Assembly: GCA_964059195.1 (NCBI GenBank)
Contig: CAXKWD010000009.1
Span: 84,975,432-85,039,431, forward strand
Source: Ectobius pallidus
Lineage: Eukaryota > Arthropoda > Insecta > Blattodea > Ectobiidae
Length of the DNA: 64,000 bases
Direction of reading: 5' to 3'
Shown: positions 12,201 through 27,200 of the stretch, in pieces
Layout: each line of letters opens with the position of its first letter
Numbering within the stretch: the stretch's first letter is position 1
Translations under genes and position numbers: made by a program
The notes under the pieces: model-generated
What the model was told of the DNA's origin: nothing
Databases searched by the model: none
What the model saw: only the letters and a program-made list of their open reading frames with translations

Positions 12201-15200
12201 CTTGCTGTGGTATGATTCCTGAAGGAACTGTACTTGGTCACATAGTGCAGTGTATCATATGTTCTGTTTGGTGCTTCCCCTTCGGATCACGAGTTAAAAG
12301 GCTCGCACGCTGGGTGTGTTGTTCAATGACATACCCCAAGAATGCCTGCGCTACTTATAGAAGAGTTGCACAATAGGCCTCTGCATTTATTCTTTGTCTT
12401 CTTGGCAGAAACTCCAGGCTCAAGTCTTGGGCAGTAGAAGAGTATAACATCAGCATTGAAAAACTGGTGCCACGTTACAATAAATGCCTTGACAGCAATG
12501 GCGATTATATTGAGAAATAGAGTAAGGTACTGTATCTTTGTAAATAAAGTTTTGTGTTGATATCTTTTGTTATTATTGAGTTTTGCCGATTCATTCTTTA
12601 CTTTATGGAAGACCCTCGTACTTAATAACTTAATTGTCTTTTTAGATGGAATTGATAAGCTGTGTCCTATGGCAAGTTTCAAAGAGGCAAGCAGCTTGAT
12701 TTATATTTATAATAAGCTATTTTCTTCTTGTAATTCTTTTAAATAAATACACTACTTCCTAATATCAGTTAATTGTTTATGGTGTTTCAGCAAACATATG
12801 CTGCAATAATTTATGTTGAATTATTAGATAAATGTTTTAATTACAGTGAAGGTGGTTTTCTTGATCGTGGAGAAGAATTGCCACCATTCTCTCCTGTGTT
12901 GCCAGTAAGAGCACCCCCGTATGCAGATGAGGATATAGAATCTGATAGAGCAACCAGTCCACCGCTATATGAAGCTCCCTCCTACACTGAAACACAGGTA
13001 CAGTTTCCTCTAACATTTAATCGTCTACAATACCTCTCAAGCTGGGATTTAAGTGCCTACTATTAACTATTGGCGTTATTTAAATAGCAACCTTCCTGTT
13101 TTGAACAGACATTTACTAAATTTGCTGTATTTTGTTAAGAATCCAACATTATTGTCCATATTTTCCAAACATTCCTAAAAATTGTCCTATTTCTTTCTAA
13201 TAAATAAATACAATTCATATGTATTAACATTGAAACTGAATCAGTGTTATAAAAAACTACAGATTACAACTTTAGTATAATACCGTAGTTGAACGCTTAT
13301 TTATCTTATATTCCCCCCTCTCACATGCACATGCACATGCTCATGATTGGGACATCTTTTTATTTAAAAAATTGGAAAGGGGGAGAAGTGGACACGTAAA
13401 TAAATAATATCATATTAAAATGTGTTTAATAATATATCAGCTCTAAGAGGGGTCATTTGAACAATGGTAACAATGATGTTATTTTAAACATTGCTGCTAT
13501 ATTATAATAGGCCTACAAAGATGAGAGCTTAAACATATATTATCCCTCAAAAGAAAACATAGTCATTGTAGGCACATTTTGCTCTTTCAAATTGGTTCTT
13601 TTGTCTGTCAAAACATTGCTACATTTTGAAAAAAAAAATCTCCGAATCTACATTACTACAAGGAAACCAAAGTGCCTTCCTTATCCAGTCTGCCAAAGTG
13701 CCGAATCTGAATCGGAACTGTCGGTGATTTATCATTGAAACTGAGATTGATAATATTTGTCTTTATAAGAGGGTCTCACCTTAGTAGCTAAGTAGCAAGT
13801 GGTTGAGAGCATGGAGGAAGGTTCAGTGGAGCAGTTCATGGTCACTTAGATGGTTTTTAAACCCTTACTTCCACTCTAAATCTCATGGTTTACAGCTGAT
13901 GTAAATCAAGATCACGAATTTTTACAAAAATTGTATTTTTTAAAAAAGAAAATACTTAAAAATAATGTTTAGTCTACACATTGTTTGAAATTGCAATAAT
14001 TGCATATAACATGCTAAATTTGCATAAAAATTTATTTTATCGGAAATGTCACTAGTCACTTTCTTGGACGTCAATGTCAGCCTCAAAAATGGGTCCATCA
14101 ACACCGCAGTACATGTTAAACCCACCAATAAACTACAATTCCTGGATTTTAATAGCTGCCACCCAAATAACACCAAACGCTCTATTCCATTCAGCCAAGC
14201 TTTAAGAGCAAAACGGATCTTTACAGCAGAAAAAGATAGGACGACTTTCAACAAACAGCTAGAGGATGCTTTCGTCTCCCGAGGTTATCCGCGGACTCTA
14301 GTACAGGGTCAAATTCAAAGAGCACAAATGAATACCGCTGGTGAGCACACCCCACGAAGACACTCATCTGATGATATACATCTTATAACCACATACCACC
14401 ATGGCCTTCAAAACCTCAATAAGGTCCTCCATGACAGCTACAATATTTTGCAAGCAAGCCCGCACACAAGAGATCTTCTTTCAAAATCCCCTTCTGTGAT
14501 GTTTAGACAACTCCCTAACTTGAAACAAAAACTGGTTAAGCCCAAGCGCTTACAAGAAAGGCCTACATCCAATTCTGAACCTCAAGGCACTTTCCCATGC
14601 AATAGACCTACCTGCAAGACCTGCTCTATTCATCATCCAGCTGAAAACTTCAAAAGTTCAATCACCCATAGAGAGTATAAGATCCAGGGTCACCACACAT
14701 GCAATTCCTCCAACATAGTGTATCAACTACAATGCAATCTATGCCCAGCCCAATACATAGGATTAACCACTGAAACTTTAAGAAAAAGAATGAATGGCCA
14801 CAGGCATGACTGCAAAAGCAAAAATCCAGATAAACCTGTATCCAAACACACCATGGACCATGGGATATCATTTGAGGACTGTTTCACCATCAAAGTAATC
14901 AAAAGTCTCCCTGATAGCTGCAACCCCTCCCAACTCAGAAGGTGGGAACTGGCTCACCAGTGGATAACCAAATCCAGAAACCCCCCCCAACCTCAACATC
15001 AGATAACACCTTTTCCCTCCTGGCCAGAGAACATAGGATGCCATTCTTTATCAGTTGGCACTAGGGTTGGCAACACTTTCTCTTCAAGCTTCATTCTCTA
15101 AGTGATTGACAAAGGGCAAAGTTTGTCCGAAAATTTTCGTGTTTATTGTTCTTTTTATGTGTTTCTATAATACCAGAGCCAGCACCAATTGAAGACCAGC

Positions 15201-18200
15201 TTCTCCTGCCAATTGGTAAGTTCTCTGGCACCTTCCTCTCCTTTTTATATCTTTTTCATGCAAAAAATTTTATCGGAAATGTGAATTTTACATGTCCCTT
15301 TCTATGGTTTAATCTATCCTCCTTTACCATCGCCATCTATCCGCCTCAGCGTGGACCCCAAATGTGTCAAAAGCAACTGGATTGGCATTTGACACACACA
15401 TCTTCAAGTTAGAACAAATATATTCTTTTAACATACTGTCACAAAAACAAAAATCATTTTAATACTTTTGGCATAACCGTAATACTAGAAGGAATATCTT
15501 TTTTCTCTTTACAGAGTCAAAATGTTCAACAACCGCTGCAATGAAACATAACTCCAATTATGGCAAAAAGTATACAATAATTTTTTTCATAATATCCATA
15601 TCTGTAAACCTAATGGCCAAATAAAAAATCAGATTTTTAAAATGTTTCGAGTCAATAACTCATAATTTAACTATTGATAGTCTAGAATGGAAATTACGGA
15701 AATATGTCCCGCAAACAAGGAACAATGTTTATAATTCCACAAAAGCAGCTCAGAATGTTTCCTAACAAATTACCTTAAGAATGGATGCATAATCTCAAAA
15801 TGCAATCTCAGACATCTACGAAATGACCTACTGTTACGGATATCGGTTATCTCGATTATTTACGTCAAGCTTATACAAGGGGGTCAGGCTGTGTAAAGCA
15901 TTGCACACATTCAGCCTTATGCAAGGATTATTAGTACATTTTTCACCTCAGTTGTGTATATTCCTGGTATAAGTGTTACAAAAGGATTATTAGTAAGACT
16001 GTAAATATTTTACTTGAGTGCATTTTCTTAAAGGTGAGCATTCACAGTAGGAGGAAGTATGGAATTTGATTTGTGAATTTTTTACCGAGATTGGAAAGCA
16101 TAGAATTTATATTATGTGATGATGGATAAAATGAAGAACCATTGCATTAGATATTTTAAATAATGCATGAGAATTTTAATCAAACCACTTTTTAATTAAA
16201 TATACACCATGATATGCTTTAAAAAAGTTTTGTTCCATTTTGAGCTGCTAAAAATTGCTACAACATTCTCTGCATTTTGTTTTTATCAGGCTTGCCTACC
16301 AGTTTGTTAATGCTGTTTCTGCTACACAGTCTACCAGAAAGTAAAAGTATTTAGGGAAATCATAATACTTAGGCCAGGCTCGGGAAGTAATGCACTGGAC
16401 GTGCGAAATGATCTACCCCTCATTCGCCCCCTTCCTTATTCTTTCAACCTGCCATGCGACTAGTCCCAAAAAGAACCGGTTTTGTTATCTCTATCTGTAA
16501 TTGAGAGACAGTAGCAGGGATGAGAGGGAGGGTAACTTCACACTTCCAGTGCTTTCCTTCCCGTCCCTGCTTTAGGCTATACTCCTGATTATCCACAGAA
16601 TTGTTTGGCATGCCAACTGAGGATAAGCAGATTCTGCAGATATCCGCAAAATGTCAGGAAAAAGATAAAAAACCAACACATAAATCCATTTGAACAATTT
16701 TTATTTACAGAAGGGGCCTATACTTACAATTATGGCTTCATGGACAAAAGTTTGTTGGTTCACTTTTTCACAAAAGAAAGTTTTTGTGTGTGTGTGTGTG
16801 TGTTATAACAGCTCCTCCAGATATTGAAAGAACCCATAATTGTGTCCTAAAACTGTGTCATAGCTTACTTGCACTACTTAACGAAAACAGAAGTAGAAAA
16901 AAGGAAAGGAAGACGAGGATAATCTACACCTTTTCAACCTCAATTTCGGAAAAAGTAATTTCAATTTCGGAAAAAGTAATTCCAATTTCGGAAAAAGTAA
17001 CTTCAATTTCGGAAAAGGTAATTTCAATTTCGGAAAAAGTAACTTCAATTTCGGAAATGCGAGGGCTATGAAGAGGGTATAGTAAAGTTGGTACCACGCT
17101 AAGACAAATGACTCAATCGGAGCGAGATTATGTAGAGAAGTAGCTAGAAGGTGTACCTAAATGTTCCAAATAAAACAGTTTTGATTTTCACTGTGGTTTT
17201 CATTTTATGCCCCATCGAATGCTTTAAAAAATAGCCCTCGTATTTCCGAAATTGAAGTTACTTTTTCCGAAATTGAGATGACTTTTTCCAAAATTGAAAT
17301 TACTTTTTCCGAATTTGAAATTACTTTTTCCGAAATTGAAATTACTTTTTCCGAAATTGAGGTTGAAGTGGTGTAGAATTTACTGTACATGTACCCAGTT
17401 TCATTTCTGGATGAATGTGCAATCTGCCAAATAAATTTAAATATATCTGGCGTAAGATAAATGTATCATTTTATATTCTTAAAGTTGTCATTACATTATT
17501 TTATTACAGGCTGTTGAAGAAGGTTTAGTTGTAATCCGGATTACTCCAGATGACCAAGGACGCTTTGGTTTTAATGTGAAAGGTGGTGCTGATCTGAATA
17601 TGCCCATTTTAGTATCGAGAGTTGCTCCCAATACTCCTGCAGATCGCTGCTACCCAAAACTGAATGAAGGGGACCAGGTGCTCTTCATCAACAACCACAA
17701 TGTTACTGGACTGTTGCACGAGCAGGTTGTGAACCTTATCCGTGCTTCTAGGGACTCCCCCTCTGGTGAATTGGTACTCATGGTGAAACCTAGTGGTAAG
17801 TATCCATCTCCATAAAGAGAAACAAATAACATAACTTTTCAATAGAATTGGAATAACTTTGAAACCTCTATTCATCGTTAGTTCACAATGTAACTGAAGG
17901 TGAGGGCAAAAGTCCTTAAACATGCCCTGCCTAAATATTGATAAGTGAAGCAACAATGTGTGTAAAAGTTAACTCAGGTAATAAATTAAATTTATTACAG
18001 TTGCTTCACTATTAAGTCCAATAATACCAACATTTCGAATAATTGTATTTTCATTTTACTTCACTCTAAGAAAAATTTCACATGTTTAGAAATAATTTCT
18101 GAACCACTGTAGAATTGGTTGAAATTTGCAAACTCTACTACATATTTGTTAAAAATCACAAAACTAGCAGTCACAAAATCTTCACTTCATCTGTATCCCT

Positions 18201-21200
18201 AGTAGTAGCTAAATTGGATGTATTTTCAGCTGTGTACGACGCACACCAAGAGGAAGAAGAGCCTCCCTACCAGTATGTTCCCGATCTGCCCCATGTAGTT
18301 CCAATAACAGACCAAGCTGATGCCCTAGCAGAGTCCATGTTGCTACTAGCAGATGGTCTAGCCAGTGGAGCATTAGTAGCACAATTTGAGCAGCTTTATC
18401 GGAAGAAACATGGTCTTAGCACAGATGAGGCTAAAAAAAGCGAGAACCAGGTCAAGAACAGATACAGGGATATATCTCCATGTAAGTAAAAATAATAAAT
18501 TTACTTTTATTTTTATTAATCTTCCCCAGCTCTTGAGGTTACCTTATGACAAAGTATAATACATATATGTTAGATATTTACAAGATTTGTAGTCTATTAC
18601 AACAAAATTAAAAACAATATTGTATACATACTACTGCGTAAAATACAAATGGTATCTTAATTTAAGTATAGATAATTTTAGCTATTCTGAAGCTCCTTAA
18701 TGGTGTTAGAGGGAATCTGAAATTGGTGACAGATAGAAACAGAAAAGCTGGTGATTGTTCCTCTGGGGCCGATGAGTAGGCCAGTAATTTAAATTTCATT
18801 GAGGTGTTAAGTCTCCTTGTATTAACTGATGGTTGGCTCTTAGATTGATTTCTTCTCAATATTTATTTACAGCTTTCACTTGCCCTCTTTGAGACTTGAA
18901 TCTGTGGTTGGGTCAACTATATACCGTATTCTTTCTTGGAGGGTTTGAATGCAATGAAGTCGAAGCAATGCATCCTACCATGGTCTGCTGTTCTTCATAC
19001 AGTACATGGTTATAACACTCAACATTTCACTTTTTAGGTTATTTACCTGAGACACATTCGTGGAACTGTTCATCATATCCACATATGATTCCAGTTCCAG
19101 GTGTTAAGTTCTCTTCATTCTCCTGTTGAATTAAAGAACATTGTGTTCATTTTCTAGAAGAAAGTTGACCGGTATTCTGTAATCTGCTATATTGCTACTT
19201 TCCAACACATTTAACAACAAATCTAATTGGAGAAATATTGGACAGAGCTTGGGAAACAGTGTTAAGTTGGACTTTCTATCATCTCATCCCCATTATTTAA
19301 TTATATTGGTAATTCCAGTTTTTAGAATTAAATTACTTAAGTAATGTACTTAAATTACAACAGCTTTCAAACTGAGATTAACTGGTTGTTGTATCAAACG
19401 TCACATGTCCTTGCTCTTCGCGTTGTTGTTGAGTTCTGACTTTCAGACTTTGGTAAAGGTGAAAAACAGCTTAGAAGAGGACAAACTAACTTATGTACAA
19501 ATTTGTAAATGCAACAGACTGATCAGTGATGAATTGCACTGATTGAAGAATATGACATCATTTTTCCTGATTGATTTATGTTAACTTATGAATTAAAAAA
19601 CCACTCATTGGCAAAGGTGATGTTTATCAGGACTGCCAATATAACAACCGCATATAAAATTGTAAATATTAGCGATAGCATTCTTGATAATTCCAATCTA
19701 TCAGTTATATTTGTCCATTATTTTTAATTAATTAAAGAATAATCAAAGATAGCTGAAATGTGACTTAAAATTCAAGTCATTCTAACAATTCAATTGTTTT
19801 TGCATGTCTTTCTCTTTCAAATTTAGCCAATATAATTTTACCTATCTCTTAATAAGTATATTATAATTATTATGTTTAACTTCCAATACAATTTAATATT
19901 GCCTACCTCTCTTTCTCTTTCGACCAGTCCTTACAATCACGCATTACTGTTAGGTCTACTCTAACAGCGTAGTACTTTTCTTGTTTGTAAGTTTGTTTAG
20001 GTTATGTTGTCAAAAATCTTCTATGCCAATCTCCATTACACTATTTCAGATTGTTAATTTTTATAATGTCAGTGATTAATCCCAACTTTCAACTTCTAGG
20101 GAAAAATAATCAGATAATCAGTTCAGCATAATTTCAGAGTACCATAGCGAAAATAAATATATTGCTCCAGAGAGTTCTTTATACTGGTAATTTCACTGTA
20201 AGTACACAAAATGTGCTAAGTTTTGATTCCTAGAAATCATCAATCTGAGTAGTCTGTTTTGTGCTTTGGAATACTCCCATAAGAAGAATGATTTTAACTT
20301 TAAAAAGGTGTTTTTTCATGCAGTTTTGATTTACTCAGCTAACTTTTTTTAAATCTTGGTTTCAGATGATGTGACAAGGGTAATATTAATGGGAGCATCA
20401 TCTGGAGATTATATAAATGCTAACTATGTAAATATGGAGATACCTGGGTCTGGCATCATAAATAGGTATATTGCTACTCAAGGTAAGGCTGCTGTGAAAA
20501 GTATTTAGAAATTTTTTGTGGTGTGGCTTGTGATCGAAATGAAACCTTCATGCAATTTTAAGTGAAGATTATAATAATTTTGCATGCTTTATTTTAATTT
20601 GATACATACCTGAATCTGTCATTTTGAAAACCTCATCAGTCCACTTCTTGAGAAATCTGTAAGTTATCTATGTACCAAGAAAGTTCTACCAATTGTAATA
20701 ATTTATTAATTTAAAAGCCCAAAATGTCCTTGAGTTATTGTAGGTTTTAGCAATAGGCCTACTGATAATTAAAGTCTGCGAAGTAATTAAAACCTTCAGA
20801 AGATCTTTCCTGATGCTCCTTAAGAGTGTTCTTTTGGCATGTGAATCCCAAGGAAAATTATGGGTGAGATTCAGGTCATTTCATTTTCTTAGGAATCTAA
20901 CGAAATAAGTAACTTTTTTAATTAAACTGTAAGAAGAATATAAGTAAAGGAATTTTATTCCCTATACAGGCCAAGAAGGCTCTTAGGGTTTCAGAAGATT
21001 GAGGATCCCAGATTTTTAGACATTTGGAATGTTATGCACTAGTCACTTTTGCACCCAGAAGGATTAGGCCAATAAAAAAACCTTAACAACCCTATTGGGG
21101 ATCAAATGCACAACTGTCTGGGTTGTAGTACTGTGCCCATGCACCATAGCATAACAAGAGTATACAGTGTGGAAATCAAAATAGCAGCCATAAGAATATA

Positions 21201-24200
21201 ACAGATGGGAAAGAAGTGGCAGGATACTGTTAATCCTTATGCAGCTTAGATGTTGGTAGATTTCTTTTAGCTAGACATCGCTAACTAACTCCATGATGTT
21301 GCATCCCATGGGGGGACAAAGCCTAGCTCTTGATCTCTGCATCATCTACCTCTGTCCTTAAACATTGGCACATTAGAGAACATGCAGTCACCGTGGCCAT
21401 ACTGGTGGTATTTATGACCAGATCCACTATTCTTTATGAAGTTGGTCCTCAGTTATCCTCACAAGGGTGAGTGCACCCGGTGAGACTTCCCATCCTCTAA
21501 ATACTAAGTAGGTTCCAGGGATCGAACCTGTATCAGCAATGCTAACCACAAGAGCATGGAAGTAGTCAGCTAGATATAACACCTTAAAGAAATGCTGTAA
21601 ACTTTGAATTTTCCATGTACAAAATCTCTGGTTTTTTGAGTAATTCATCCATTTTTCCACTCAGTTTTTTATTCATGTGTGAACTAAGCTTCTTGCAAGT
21701 TAAACGTTAAATCATCACATGAATGACAAAGACAGCTTGTGTGCATTGACAGACAGTCTTCTAAATGAAGAAGGGGTTTATAATAGATAAGAAGATCAAA
21801 ATGGAAGTGACAGTACAGTTGCCACAGCACTACGTTACAACTTACCGGTATTTACACTTTGCTCGAGTATATGAGTCAACCAATATTTTTGGAATGATAA
21901 AAATTACATTGTGCTGTAAGCAAGTGTTTAAATTCTGCTTGCAAACTAACAAACGTAATACAGTACATTTTTTTTTTAATACTTTTATACATTTTGCCAT
22001 GTTTTGTTAATAATTTTACCATAAAAATGAACTTTTTCTTCTTCTGATTATCTGTGCAACCCCTTCCTCCCATTAACATGAATTATCAGGAGTTCACTGT
22101 ACCTACATGTGATGAGTGGATCCCACATGTGGGAAGTGTGAAAATGAAGCTGTTTTATCTTCACATATTGGATGCTTTGTTGAGGTGTGCATAATTAAAA
22201 TGATTTTTCTTATGCTTCTCATTTTTATTCAAATGATTTACAAAGACGTAATTCCAAGGCAGTGGCATTACTCTAGCGAAAAAAAATAAAAGAGTACATT
22301 TGTGAAAGTATATTGTGGCAAAAGTGGGAACTTTATAAAAAAGTTACTGCTATAACAGCATTTTAGGCCAAAATTAGACATTTATAGATATCCATAATAA
22401 GATATAAAAAACGATTGGCCCAAACTTTCCACTAAAAGTTCAATTAAAACTATAGGTAATGTATGTATATTGCAAAACCTTTTGTAGTTAGTGGTTAAAA
22501 ACGCAAATAAAAACGATCTTTATGGTTCATTTAGTAATTTTAGATTAAGATTTTAATAGATGGGTGGATGCGAGTAAATCACTACTTGAGACACTTAATG
22601 ACAAAACTGGCAGTCCATGGGTTCCACCACTGTGTGTGCAAGTGCTTGTATCCCTGACAAGATTCTGCAAATGTCGTGTTTAATTGCATAATAGTCGCAG
22701 CCGAACTTTTTGCATTAAAAATTCCCCACGTAATGTGACCACTATCTTGCCTGACAACCTTTTTTAAACAAACTCAAACTTCACAGCACAAATCGTCAGA
22801 TAGCGCAAGACACTACTCCATGAAGTGGACTCTGATCTGCAAAAGGTTTCTTTGGCCTCCTTTGGAACAGTTTCTCCTTTAAGAATCCCCAGAAAAATAA
22901 ATTGAAGGGTTTAAAGTCCGGTCTATGAAGTGCTGTCATTTTTCTTCAACAAAGAATCACCTTCGAAATCAGTAACTGTCTGTTTGCAAGGAGCCTACCT
23001 TGTACTAAAATGAACACAAAAACATCTCTGAGTCTCCAAAACACACTTTGTTTCCACAAAAAACAAAGTAACTTTCATATTTTTCTGAAAACTTCACAGT
23101 TTGAACATCGATTCTAAAAAGTATTACCATTTTAATAATTGAATGGTATGACCTATCGTGTGCCACCTTGTAGAAGGTTTTGAACTCTTTGTACGTTATG
23201 CGCATACCTTCTTTCATTCATTTATAACATTGAGTTTTGTTGTTTCAGGGCCTCTACCAAATACGGTGTCAGATTTCTGGCAAATGGTTGTTGAAGCACA
23301 GAGCACGCTGGTTGTGATGGTAACACCTCTTGTAGAACGAGGGCGTACAAAATGTCATCAGTATTGGCCAACTTTACTTCAGACCTTAGAACTTGGGCAT
23401 TTACATGTCACGTGCACAAAGGAGGAGGTAGAACCTTCTGGCAGCTTTGTATTTAGAGAGTTTCGCCTTACAAATCTTGAGGTAATCTCTTTTACTGTTA
23501 ATTTTTTTTTTTTTTTTTTTTAAATAATTTAAAAGATTTTTAACTGCACTTAATTTATACTACACAAGAGCACTTTTGCTTCATTCTGAAACATCTTCAC
23601 TTGTGGACTGATTTACATTTACATTGTATTGCCAAACCCATTTCATTACATTTTCTATGCTTTTTTGTACGTTAAGAATTATTTAATTTACTAAATCTCG
23701 AGAATCCTGTTAATGTGACAGTGTCTCCTTCTTAACTTTAGAACCCAAATAAATGCTTTTCTCATAATATGTATACAGTGCAGACATTTGCACTTCTGAA
23801 GGCTATATTTATATATATATAGGGAGATGAATTCGTATCTCATCTCAAGGTTAGTAGAGAGTAGGAAGGTGCCACATGTTCCTGTTTATTTATTTATTTA
23901 TTTATTTATTCGGCCAAAGAATTTTATGTAGAGTTTAGTGTATTGGAAAATAACATTACTGCAACAACTTGATCGTAATGTATGTTTGTATTTGTACAAT
24001 TAAATTACATAAGAACATATTGTTTTAAGGGCATTAATCGATAATTGCAATTCTATTTCATTCAAATGTGAGCTAATCGATTTGTGCAATTCTATTTTGT
24101 TCAAATGTGAGCCCAAAACTGCATTATTGTGTAGGTTAAATCTTCAAGGATCACTTCTGAAATTCAGGTGGCCATCTTCTTCATCTGCCATTTGCCTTCG

Positions 24201-27200
24201 ACTGTCGCTTGAAAAACAAACAGGTTTGATTTCACAGACCAGTTGATCCCTCATGCTTGTTGTTGAATGCTTATGATCGATGTATGTATGTATGTATGTA
24301 TGTTTATTCATCCTTTGATCATTTTACATGATATCGGACACGTCAGATTCTTACATGACTATATTAATTATTAAATAACATAATTACTAAAGTATACAAT
24401 GCTAGTTCTTAAATTTAAAATTGCAAATGCTGAAAATATTACCTATAAGTTAAAATTAATATTTACAAAGTGCTTATAGCTACTAACTTATTTTATAACT
24501 TGTAACCTAATTTACTTATATCTAACAGTTTCAAAAAATTCTTCTAAGCTATAAAAACAGTGCTCTATTAGAAACTTTTTTACACAGGATTTGAATTTAT
24601 GCAGTACAGAGATTTCCTTTAGATATTGTGGTAGGCCATTATAAAGCTGGAGGCCAGTATATATAAAACTCTTTTCAAACAAGCTTGTGTTATGCGGAAT
24701 TATCCTAAGTTCTTCTCTGTTTCTTGTGTTATGGGAGTGTATTTGTGAGTTGATGGTATACATGTTTAAATTTGATTTGACAAATGTCACTATTTCGTAG
24801 ATATAAATACAAGGCAGAGGCAATATATTTAGATCTTTGAAAAATGTTCTGCAGCTGGTTGTTTTCTTTAGTTTAAGCATAGACCGAACAGCCCTTTTCT
24901 GTAGCTTGAAAATAGTTTGAGCTCCTGCTGTATTTCCCCAAAATATTATCCCCCCTGATAATACAGAATGAAAGTATGCATAATATATAGGGAGGACGTT
25001 TTCAACATTCATAACTTTTGAGGCTGTATACAGTGCAAAGCATATTTTACTAAGTTTTTCTGCTGTTTTTTTAATTTGAAGAGACCATTTTAGATTTTCG
25101 TCCACCCACAATCCCAAAAACTTAGTACTTTCATTGTATGTTACATTATTGTCCCCAAATGTTACTGCTGGATGCACAGTGTTAATGTTCTGTATATGGT
25201 GAAACGATATTGCTATGGTCTTTTGTGTGTTTATTACTAATCTGTTTTGTGCAAACCATTCAAGTAACTGATTTACTGTCATTTCTAAATTTGACTGCAG
25301 AGAAATTGAGTTTAGACCTGTAATAAAAATACTAGTATCATCAGCAAAAAAAGTTGGATTTCCATTCTTGATGGAGGAATCTAAGTCGTTAATGTAAATT
25401 AAAAATAGCACAGGGCCAAGAATTGAACCCTGTGGAACTCCATACTTTATCTCCCTAGTATATGAAAGAGAGGCATTAATTTCATGCATTTGTTCCTGTA
25501 TGCTATGTGACTGGTACCACTGGTTCATTATATCGGTCTGTTGATTGGTGTTACTCGATCGGTTTAGTGTGACGGTCCCCTTACACCGATTAAACCAGTG
25601 ACTTCCTTGTACTGTGGACTGGTTGGCTGGCAAATTCTGCATTTCTCTTCATGAACTTGACCAGGCTGATGTTCATTTGATTCCACTCATTTGAACCCTC
25701 ACGGTCGGTCAATGATATAACCATAAGTTGCTCCAATTTAGGTTTTTTGTTATTGGGAAAGAAAAACAACATAGTTTATTTTTTGCAGACTGAAGAGGAA
25801 CGCCACATTACTCACATGCAGTACTTGGCCTGGCCTGACCATGGAGTACCAGACGACTCTGCCCAGTTTTTGGAGTTCACTCAAAGAGTGCGCAAGGCTA
25901 GAGTTGGCATGGTTGAGCCAACGATTGTGCACTGTTCAGCTGGCATTGGACGTACTGGTGTGCTAATACTTATGGAGACTGCTATGTGCCTCATTGAAGC
26001 TAATGAACCCGTGTATCCGCTCGACATAGTTAGAGCTATGCGAGATCAAAGAGCCATGATGATCCAGACAGCGGTGAGTAATGGTTAGGGAACAGATTTT
26101 TCATATACATTACTTATTTTTATATTTTTCAAGGAACTGTATTACTGCTAAACCCCCTTTTTACATTCCCGTCATTTACATCATTTTCTGCTGGTCCCTA
26201 TACTGATAATACAGTGTTCCTGTCATTCACAACTTCCAAACAGTTGTATTTCCTGCTATTTACATATTTTCCTTGTTGGTAGCACTGGTTTTCGATCAAG
26301 AACTGCTTTCACTTAACTAAATTTTCTGCTATGTTGGCAATCTTGAGCTTTTCGCATATAATCTCTATTCCATATGTTGTGGCTGCCTCCATTGTCGTTC
26401 TAGTTAGTTTCATCGCTGTGGTTGTTGATAAGTTGGCTATGTTCGGAATGTTGTACGAGGCTCTTATTGCTGCTGCTGTTCTCTCTTGAATGTGCATTGA
26501 GAAGGATGTTGCTGTGGTCTGCATTGTAATTCCTAGATATTTATATTTTCCTACTATTTGGAGTGGCTGATATAGTGTTATTCTATCATTTAGTGTTTGT
26601 CTCCCTCCTTTCCGAAAGGTCATTTGCACTGTCTTCTGTTTGTTTACGTTTAGGTCGTTTTTCTCAGCCCATATCTCTAAATTTTGTATTGTCTTTTGTA
26701 CGCCCTCCTTTACTGCTGATCCTATCACCATGTCATCTGTGTATAGGATCATTTTTGCTTTTGAGTTTCCTCAGTTATGCCTGCCATGTCTGCAGTGTAG
26801 ATGTTGAACAACGTAGGGCTCATGGGGTCTCCTTGGAGTAGTCCGTTTGTATGTTTTCCTTAGAGAGTTCAACATTGTTGTTTATCTGGATTATGTTTTC
26901 TTGTAAGCAGGCTTCGATTGTTCTCAATTGTGCGTCTCCTTCCCCGATCATTCCTTTCAGTTTCTCTGTTAATAGAGTCAAACACCTTCTTAAAGTCCAC
27001 AAATACTGAGTAGTACTTCCTTTTTGAGTGTCTCAGTGCATCCTCTATTAGGTCCATTAGGTATTTTACTGCTTGCACCATGCTTCTGCCCTTCATAAAT
27101 CCAAATTGATTTTCCGGGATGTGTTCCTCGACAATTTCTAGTAGTCTGTTTGAGGATTTTTGTAGATACTTTAAAGGAGGCATTTTCTAGCGCCACTCTT

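Larger units (their letters stand above)
9833..12618. mobile_element. Composite of two inverted mariner 3' ends with nested hAT
   Basis: The left end TGAGGGTCTTTCAGAAAGT and right end (reverse complement CGAGGGTCTTCCATAAAGT) are mariner-type termini, each flanked by TA (9831-9832, 12619-12620). Both ends carry the same transposase C-terminus and 3' UTR, on the - strand at left (9930-10242) and + strand at right (about 12405-12520), so about 215 bp is inverted end to end. A hAT element (10628-12168) sits between. The whole could be a fold-back composite or two independent copies. Confidence 0.75.

Noticed and set aside
13940..14254. 104-residue frame on the - strand
   Set aside because: Shadow of the Penelope-like coding region on the + strand.
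16937..17362. Open frames coding Ile-Ser-Glu-Lys-Val repeats on both strands
   Set aside because: They follow from a 21-bp minisatellite and have no start context, homology or splice partners.
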